A stretch of DNA of 64,000 nt, taken from NCBI RefSeq assembly GCF_025231485.1, contig NZ_CP104003.1:1-64000 (forward strand), read 5' to 3'. This document shows, in pieces, positions 58,797 through 64,000 of the stretch. Under the pieces are notes generated by a model, which saw only the letters and a program-made list of their open reading frames with translations, had not been told where the DNA came from and did not search any database. How positions within the stretch are numbered: position 1 is the first letter of the stretch; every line of letters starts with the position of its first letter. The position numbers were made by a program, and so were the translations under genes. Source of the DNA: Salinirubellus salinus (GTDB lineage Archaea > Halobacteriota > Halobacteria > Halobacteriales > Haloarculaceae).

Positions 58797-59297
58797 CTAC
58801 GCGAGCACCGTGACGGCCCCGCGCATCCCCATCCCGCGGTGCGGGGTGCAGTAGTACCGGTGGACGCCGGGCGTCTCGAACCGGTGTTCGAAGACGTGGC
58901 CCGGTCGGTCGGTCAGCGGGCCGCTCGTGAACGACCCGTCCAGTGCGACCACGTCGTGACTGCCACCGTGCCCGGACCACGCGAAGCGGACGGTGGTGCC
59001 GGGTGAGACCGCGACCGCCGGGGGCGCGAACTTGAAGTAGCCGAGCGACCCCTTCGACCCGACGATGACCGTGACCGTCTCACGGCCGCGCCAGTCTTCG
59101 GTGCCGGTGTAGGTGCTCACGCCGTCGAACCAGGTGCCGTAGTCCGGTTCCGAGCCGAGCGTCGGCTCGGTCGGGGACCGCGTCGGCGTGGGAGTGGGTG
59201 TCCGGCCACGCGCGCCACAGCCGGCGAGCGTCGTCGCCAGCACCAGTGCGCCCGTCCCGAGCAGGTAGTCCCGTCGGCTGATGCCGATCCTGTCCAT
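58797..59297 (-). CDS. Halocyanin (blue copper lipoprotein)
   Basis: A 166-residue lipoprotein. SRRDYLLGTGALVLATTLAG followed by Cys27 is a Tat lipoprotein signal. Residues 28-60 are a Thr/Pro linker. The cupredoxin domain has the type 1 copper ligands His114 (GGSHDVVAL), Cys150 and His153 (YYCTPHRGM) and Met156 or Met158. Halocyanins shuttle electrons on the outer membrane face, to oxidases or, in denitrifiers, to nitrite reductase; the NirK remnant 10 kb away makes a link thinkable but unproven. It is followed at ten bases by another membrane gene on the same strand. Confidence 0.9.
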   Translation of the reverse strand: MDRIGISRRDYLLGTGALVLATTLAGCGARGRTPTPTPTRSPTEPTLGSEPDYGTWFDGVSTYTGTEDWRGRETVTVIVGSKGSLGYFKFAPPAVAVSPGTTVRFAWSGHGGSHDVVALDGSFTSGPLTDRPGHVFEHRFETPGVHRYYCTPHRGMGMRGAVTVLA

Positions 59298-59307
59298 CTC
59301 GCACCTC

Positions 59308-59715
59308 CTACCGCGAGCGAGCGACGAGGCGTCGCTCGTTCAGGAGCAGGTAGACCAGCATCGCGACGAGCGCGAGCTGGACCGCCTTGTCGACGACGCC
59401 GAGTGTGAAGTCGGGCATCCCCTGGAGGTACCACATCGCGACCTGACCGAGCGTGAACGGGATACCGAGCGCGTAGAGCGCGCGTCGGTAGACGTTCAGC
59501 AGGAGGCCGAGGACGGCCGCGAAGAACACGACCGCCGCGAACCCGAAGGGGAGGAACCCCTGCGTGAGGTAGAGATACGCGTGGATCCCGCCCGTCACGG
59601 CCGCGAGCCCCGCGACGACCCAGTGGGCCGTCGTCATCGTCTCGGCCCGGTAGCCGAAGCCACCGAGCGTGCGTCCACCGGTCGTCTCAGTCGCCGTCCG
59701 TACAGTCGCTGCCAT
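59308..59715 (-). CDS. DUF7475-type small membrane protein
   Basis: A 135-residue protein with four hydrophobic helices, among them WVVAGLAAVTGGIHAYLYLT, FGFAAVVFFAAVLGLLLNVY and ALVAMLVYLLLNERR. The arrangement resembles haloarchaeal DUF7475 proteins (from memory). It lies ten bases upstream of halocyanin on the same strand, so they likely share a transcript. The start may be ATG 59715 or ATG 59637 closer to the first helix. Function unknown; a haem or copper link is suggested only by the neighbour. Confidence 0.65.
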   Translation of the reverse strand: MAATVRTATETTGGRTLGGFGYRAETMTTAHWVVAGLAAVTGGIHAYLYLTQGFLPFGFAAVVFFAAVLGLLLNVYRRALYALGIPFTLGQVAMWYLQGMPDFTLGVVDKAVQLALVAMLVYLLLNERRLVARSR

Positions 59716-59794
59716 ACCCCCAGAGACGACCGCTCGGAGCATCACGATTCCCGGTGAAAACGTTCCACGACGTGAGCACCTGCCACGCCGCGAC

Positions 59795-60583
59795 TCACCC
59801 GGTGAACGCCGTGGCCGTCACCGGTTCGGCCCCCTCGACGTACTCGCGGAGGGTCGTCGCCACCCACTCCCGGACGGTCGGGTCTGTGCTCTCGACGAGA
59901 CCACGGGGGACGCCGCTCTCGTCGAGCGGGGCGACGAGCGCCACCTCGTCGACGAGACCGAGCATCACTGGCACCGTCCCGTCGTACCGGTAGACGTCGA
60001 CGCAGCCCGACGCCAGCAGGTCCGCGGCGAGCTGGCGTAGCTCCGGGTCCGACCGGGCCCGCTCCAGCGCGGCGGCAGAGAGGACCGCCACCTGTCGCTG
60101 GCCACGCCCGGTCGAGCGCCGGTGCTGGCGTTCGAGCGACTCGTGGAACACGGACCCGGCGAGGACCCACGAGGAGTCCGCGCCGTCCAGCAGTCGCTCG
60201 ACGCGCCCGACGTGGGCGAGCACGTCCGTGTCCGTCGGGAGCGTCACCGTCGCGTCGGCGAGCAGCCGCAGGTCGAACGGGAACGCGGGGAGCCACTCGG
60301 CCAGCGACTGCAGTCGCTGCATCGTCTCGACCGTCTCCAGCAGGTCGGCGAACTCGACGGCGAGGACGACCCCGAGCGGCGTCAGCTCGTAGACTCGACC
60401 ACGCTTCCTGGCCCAGCGTCGCTCGACCAGGTCGTCGAGCGTCCGCGTGAGCGTCGCCTGCGCGATGCCGGTCCGGTCCCGCAGATCGCCCCGGGTCGTG
60501 GCACCCCGGTGGAGTGTCTCCAGTACGTGTACCCTGTGTGCCGAGCGAGCGAGGAACTCGACGTCGTCGAGTGGGGTGGTCAT
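59795..60583 (-). CDS. HTH transcriptional regulator with FilR1-like sensor domain (paralogue 2)
   Basis: A 262-residue regulator, clearly paralogous to the gene at 57925-58725: both start PLDDVEFLA, have a winged helix at residues 10-75 (HRVHVLETLHRGATTRGDLR, GIAQATLTRTLDDLVERRWA) and a similar sensor domain (AFPFDLRLLADATVTLPTDT, SGCVDVYRYDGTVPVMLGLV). The two flank the halocyanin/DUF7475 pair on the same strand. It probably controls them, perhaps sensing a different ligand. Confidence 0.82.
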   Translation of the reverse strand: MTTPLDDVEFLARSAHRVHVLETLHRGATTRGDLRDRTGIAQATLTRTLDDLVERRWARKRGRVYELTPLGVVLAVEFADLLETVETMQRLQSLAEWLPAFPFDLRLLADATVTLPTDTDVLAHVGRVERLLDGADSSWVLAGSVFHESLERQHRRSTGRGQRQVAVLSAAALERARSDPELRQLAADLLASGCVDVYRYDGTVPVMLGLVDEVALVAPLDESGVPRGLVESTDPTVREWVATTLREYVEGAEPVTATAFTG

Positions 60584-60648
60584 GCCGACTCGACAGGCCA
60601 CCGGCGGGCAAAAGCGCGCGTTCGCCGGGTGCTCGGTGGCCCTCCGTC

Positions 60649-62448
60649 TCAGTCGACGTACCGGTCGAACACCGTGGCCGCCCGCTCGTAGGTCGACGGC
60701 TCGCGCGGGTCGGCCCCCAACCGCGAGAGCATCGTCACCGAGTCCTCCGTGGCGCCGGTCCGGAGGAAGGTCCGGTAGTCGGCCGGTGTGAGGTCGCCCG
60801 CGCGCAGTCCGTCGAAGACGGCGGTCGAACCGGCGGCGCCGAGGACGTACTGGTAGTGGTGGTAGGGCTCGCGGCGGTAGCTCCCGGCCAGCCAGCGGCG
60901 GTCCGTTTCCGGCGGCTCGACGGCCGGCTGGAACTCCGCGACGAGGTCGGTGTGCCACCCGGCGAGGCGCTCGCGGCCGAGGTCGCCACCGTCCTCGACG
61001 TGGCGGTGGGCCCGGTGGCCGAGGGTGGCGTTCCGGGCCGTGCGGAAGAGGTTGCCGCCGAGGAACTCCAGCAGGCGGTCGCGGGCGAACGGGGCGAGGT
61101 CGGGCCGCTCGTCGAACAGGTGGTCGGCCAGCAGGAGTTCGTGGAGGAGGCTCGGCACCTCCTCGACGGGCCGGGGCATCGTCGCGTCCAGCGGGTCGCG
61201 GGCCTCCCGGAGGTGTTCGGCGGCCACGGCGTGGCCGAGTTCGTGCGCGAGGATGGAGGCGGCCTTCACCGTCCCGTCGTAGGTGACGAACAGGTACGGG
61301 CCGGGGTCGTACCCCCACGGGCCGAACCCCAGCAGGTCCTCGCGGTCGGCGTGGGGCAGCGCGTCGACGCGGCGCTCCGCCAGCAGTCCCGCGAGCGTCT
61401 CGCGGTACGCCTCGCCGAGCGGTGCCACGGCGTCGAGGAGGAGGTTGGTGGCCTCGTCGACGGACACCTCGGGGTCCGCGTCCGCCACGTCGTCCCGATG
61501 TGTGGCCAGCGGTACCCGGAGGTCCCACGGCCGTAACTGGTCGACGCCGAGCGTCTCGCGTCGGCGCTCGTGGGCGCGGTGCCACGGGTCGAGGGCCTCG
61601 TGGACGGTCCCGGTCAGCGTGTCGTGGACCGACTCGGGAAGGGCGAGTCGCCGACCGGTCGAGGGGTAGGTCTCCTTCCGCAGCGCCATCTCCCGCACGG
61701 AGTCGTAGTCCCGGGCGTCGGCGCGGGCGACGTGCGAGGCGACCACGTCGGCGATGGCCCGCGTGGCAGTGCCCTCGACACGCCCGAGGCGCTCGTAGTA
61801 GGCCTCGAACGCACGACGACGGAACTCGCGGTCGGGGTGTCGGAGTGCGGTCTGGAGACGGAGCCACGTCACCTCGACGGCGTCGCCGCCGCCCGGTCCC
61901 GCGACGGTTGGCGCGTCGAAGTCCTCGTTCGTGACGGTCCAGTAGGTCCGCTTCGGCGAGTCGAGTGCGTCCGAGACGGCCGCGAGGACCCGTTCGCCCT
62001 CCGGGCCGAGGGTGTGCTCGCGCTCGCGGAGGACGTCTTCGAGCAACCCGGCGAAGCGGTCGCCGACGCCGTCGCGGTGGCGCTCGACGGCGTCGGGGTG
62101 GGCCGCGAGGTGGCGGAACAGCGCCCGTCTGGCCTCCTCGAGTGCGGCGCTCGTCTTGCGGGCGCGGGTCGCCCGCTCGGTCCGGGTTTCGTCGCTGGTG
62201 TCGGTCTTCTCGCGGAGGCTGGCGTAGAGCGAGACCCGCTGGTCGAGACAGACGGCCCGCTCGTAGGTGTCGAGGGCGTCTTGCAGCGCCGTCGCGGAGT
62301 CGGTCGCGCTCTCGGCGCGGGTGTGGAGGTCGTTGATGCGGTCGGTCAGGTCGGCGTGGGCGGCCTCCCAGGCGTCGGCGTCGGCGAAGACGCGAGAGAG
62401 GTCCCAGCGGTGCCGTTCTGGGACGGCGGAGCGTGGTCGTGATGACAT
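60649..62448 (-). CDS. pepF: Oligoendopeptidase F (peptidase M3)
   Basis: A 599-residue zinc metallopeptidase. HELGH at residues 402-406 provides two zinc ligands and the catalytic Glu; a third ligand Glu lies near 429-430 in RPVEEVPSLLHE. The N-terminal half is all-helical, as expected for M3 (HRWDLSRVFADADAWEAAHA). These cytoplasmic enzymes degrade peptides of 7-17 residues. The length is standard. Transcription is separate from the regulator gene, with a 65-base gap. Confidence 0.92.
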   Translation of the reverse strand: MSSRPRSAVPERHRWDLSRVFADADAWEAAHADLTDRINDLHTRAESATDSATALQDALDTYERAVCLDQRVSLYASLREKTDTSDETRTERATRARKTSAALEEARRALFRHLAAHPDAVERHRDGVGDRFAGLLEDVLREREHTLGPEGERVLAAVSDALDSPKRTYWTVTNEDFDAPTVAGPGGGDAVEVTWLRLQTALRHPDREFRRRAFEAYYERLGRVEGTATRAIADVVASHVARADARDYDSVREMALRKETYPSTGRRLALPESVHDTLTGTVHEALDPWHRAHERRRETLGVDQLRPWDLRVPLATHRDDVADADPEVSVDEATNLLLDAVAPLGEAYRETLAGLLAERRVDALPHADREDLLGFGPWGYDPGPYLFVTYDGTVKAASILAHELGHAVAAEHLREARDPLDATMPRPVEEVPSLLHELLLADHLFDERPDLAPFARDRLLEFLGGNLFRTARNATLGHRAHRHVEDGGDLGRERLAGWHTDLVAEFQPAVEPPETDRRWLAGSYRREPYHHYQYVLGAAGSTAVFDGLRAGDLTPADYRTFLRTGATEDSVTMLSRLGADPREPSTYERAATVFDRYVD

Positions 62449-62688
62449 CTGTCGAAGGGTGTGGCGCGTGTGTCGGACACGCGAGCCGTGGCCACAGAGC
62501 GATACCGGCGTCAGAGACGAGTCGTGCTGGGCATCCTTCGACCTCTACCGACCAGAGCCGGCCACCCCACAAGAGCGTTTGGCCGGTGCGAGAGGGAGTC
62601 ACGTCGTCGCGCAACGACGCGCTCGGTGCCGTCGGCGGTGGGTGACCCGAGACGCGATGTTTTTGTCGGCCGCGCCCCGAGGGTGGGT

Positions 62689-62925
62689 ATGGAGGAGTTC
62701 CGGCTGAGCCGCAAACAGGCGTTCCTGGCGATGCTCCCGTTCCTCGGGCTCGGCATCGCCGACGTCGTACTGCTGTTGCTCTGGGGGCTGGACCCGCTCT
62801 GGGGGTTCATGATACTCCCGCCCATCCTCGCGGTGAGCGTGCTGGCGTGGGTGGCGTTCCGGGGTGGGCTCGCCCGCGACCGGACCGGCGAACCGGACCA
62901 GACCGGGTTCGACCGCGGCTACTGA
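62689..62925 (+). CDS. Small two-helix membrane protein, hypothetical
   Basis: A 78-residue protein with two hydrophobic helices (FLAMLPFLGLGIADVVLLLL and MILPPILAVSVLAWVAFRGG) and a charged C-terminus ending DQTGFDRGY. ATG 62689 is preceded by TTTTTG at about 25-30 bases, consistent with a leaderless transcript. No family is recognised. Confidence 0.65.
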   Translation: MEEFRLSRKQAFLAMLPFLGLGIADVVLLLLWGLDPLWGFMILPPILAVSVLAWVAFRGGLARDRTGEPDQTGFDRGY

Positions 62926-62998
62926 GCGTCTGACGCTCGTCTGCTGGGTGCTGAAGTGGCCGGCGCGACGAGCCTCGTCCGTGCCCGTCGAACCAGTG

Positions 62999-63091
62999 AT
63001 GTGTCCGACCTGTGGGTGGACCGGCACCGAGAGTGACCTCGACGACGACGCCTGTCCGGCCTGTCGCACCGTGGTCGGTGCGACGGTCTGA
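62999..63091 (+). CDS. Tiny zinc-ribbon protein
   Basis: About 30 residues: CPTCGWTGTESDLDDDACPA followed by CRTVVGATV, containing two CxxC knuckles for one zinc. An upstream GTG at 62981 would add VPVEPV. Such tiny zinc proteins are common in haloarchaea and many regulate stress or swarming. It lies 74 bases after the preceding gene, on the same strand. Confidence 0.55.
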   Translation: MCPTCGWTGTESDLDDDACPACRTVVGATV

Positions 63092-63195
63092 ACTCCACTT
63101 CTTCGCCCCGCAGCGCGGTCCCGACGCACGACCAGTTTCACTTCCACCACGGTCGGCCGGCGGACGTTGATACGCCGTCCGCCGGCCCTCCAGTC

Positions 63196-64000
63196 GTGGA
63201 CGAACGCGTCAGCAGACACGCCGAGGTACTGGTCGAGCACTGCACCGGGGTCGAGCGCGGCGACGAGGTGCTGATCCGCGCGCCCTCGGTCGCCGAGGAC
63301 CTCGTGGTCGCGCTCTACGAACGCGTCGGCGAGCGGGGTGCGAACGCGACGACGTGGCTCCGGAGCCCTCGCGCCGGCCGAGCGAGAGCGCGGGCGATGG
63401 ACGCCGACGACTTCTCGACGAGCGAGCACCGCCTCGCCGCGATGGAGGCCACGGACGTCGTGATACTCGTGCAGGGCGCCCGGAACCGCGCCGCTCAGTG
63501 CGACGTCGACCCGGCCAAGGGGTCACCGGCGAGCCGCGCACGCCAGCCCGTCCTCGAAGCCCGACTGGACACCCGGTGGGTCATCACCCAGCATCCGACG
63601 GCGGCGGACGCGCAGGCGGCCGAGCGGAGCACCGAGGCGTGGCGCGACACCGTCTACGACGCGGTCGACCGCGACTGGGCAGCGCTGCGCGAGCGCCAGC
63701 AGCGCATCGCCGACCGACTCGACGCGACCGACGAGGTCCGGGTCAGCGCGGACGGGGTCGACCTCACCCTCGACGTCTCGGGGATGGACGCGGCCGACGA
63801 CCACGCCACCCACAACCTCCCCGGCGGCGAGGTGTTCACCGTCCCACGACTCGACGGCGTGGACGGCGAGGCCACCTTCGACGTGCCGGTGCGCCGTCAC
63901 GGCCGTGAGGTCCGGAACGCTCGCCTCGTCTTCGAGGACGGCCGCGTGGTAGCGCACGACGCCGAGACCGGTCGTGCGGTGCTGGACGAACTGCTGGCGA
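63196..64000 (+). CDS. M29-family aminopeptidase, N-terminal part (runs off the window)
   Basis: The GTG at 63196 opens a frame to the window end. VDERVSRHAEVLVEHCTGVE and EVLIRAPSVAEDLVVALYER match the N-terminal domain of thermophilic metalloprotease M29 (leucyl aminopeptidase type). LTLDVSGMDAADDHATHNLP and GGEVFTVPRLDGVDGEATFD carry the Asn-Leu-Pro-Gly-Gly-Glu-(V/I)-(F/Y) metal-ligand motif. The C-terminal metal-binding half lies beyond 64000. The enzyme removes N-terminal residues from peptides. Confidence 0.82.
   Translation, partial: MDERVSRHAEVLVEHCTGVERGDEVLIRAPSVAEDLVVALYERVGERGANATTWLRSPRAGRARARAMDADDFSTSEHRLAAMEATDVVILVQGARNRAAQCDVDPAKGSPASRARQPVLEARLDTRWVITQHPTAADAQAAERSTEAWRDTVYDAVDRDWAALRERQQRIADRLDATDEVRVSADGVDLTLDVSGMDAADDHATHNLPGGEVFTVPRLDGVDGEATFDVPVRRHGREVRNARLVFEDGRVVAHDAETGRAVLDELLA

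Noticed and set aside
1-64000. tRNA, rRNA and mobile-element genes
   Set aside because: I looked for cloverleaf-type segments, rRNA motifs, transposase and integrase signatures and found none I could support by eye; a covariance-model scan would be decisive.

Overview
The window looks like chromosomal sequence from a halophilic archaeon (class Halobacteria). The DNA is very GC-rich, the predicted proteins are acidic, and lipoproteins carry twin-arginine signals with a lipobox. A halocyanin, archaeal-type proline-tRNA ligase, TrmB/FilR-like regulators and many leaderless genes with a TATA box about 25 bases before the start fit the same group. I found no rRNA, tRNA, CRISPR array, transposase or integrase.

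Layout. 0-12 kb is a sulfur-trafficking regulon: a TrmB-type regulator, a DUF7512 microprotein with a TauE/SafE exporter, a DUF1641 + sulfide:quinone-reductase-like + TusA operon, two half-size YeeE/YedE proteins, a rhodanese-MBL persulfide dioxygenase-like fusion, and a second TusA with DsrE. Six upstream regions in this stretch share an AGTATTG/CAATACT-type element. 11.5-16.5 kb holds CBS, DUF2267, phosphoribosyltransferase, Hsp20, an AEC transporter, an exonuclease and a J-domain/ferredoxin fusion. 16.7-19.3 kb is a surface-structure locus: a Thr-rich lipoprotein followed by a protein with 20 in-register 15-residue repeats and a C-terminal S74 intramolecular-chaperone domain. 19-33 kb carries catabolic and secreted proteins, including a THI5-like binding protein, an allantoate-type amidohydrolase, a GMC oxidoreductase, a 987-residue G8/beta-helix protein, an old-yellow-enzyme homologue and an SDR. 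33.7-38 kb is a DUF4129-DUF7269-DUF58-DUF7519 operon followed by a GIDE protein. 38-46 kb has proS, AzlCD, a sensor histidine kinase with an in-frame repeat insertion, and a cyclic-2,3-DPG-synthetase-like GTPase divergent from carbamate kinase. 46-55 kb contains a lipoprotein, an HNH-like protein, DUF192, a decayed nirK fragment, an isopropylmalate/citramalate synthase, a PgsB-PgsC pair and a bifunctional nuclease. 55-64 kb has an MFS transporter, enoyl-CoA hydratase, two paralogous HTH regulators around a halocyanin, oligoendopeptidase F and the start of an M29 aminopeptidase.

Eleven otherwise well-conserved genes are each broken by one single-base frameshift. Eight are one base short and three are one base over, and several breaks fall in C or G runs, so uncorrected sequencing indels are more likely than true decay. 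The nirK remnant is different: it lacks its first domain and an internal segment, so it is a real pseudogene.

Best candidates for something new are the S74/15-residue-repeat surface protein with its lipoprotein neighbour, the shared operator-like element of the sulfur regulon, a pair of extragenic elements just 3' of stop codons whose stems differ by compensating changes, and the palindrome-containing tandem insertion in the histidine kinase.
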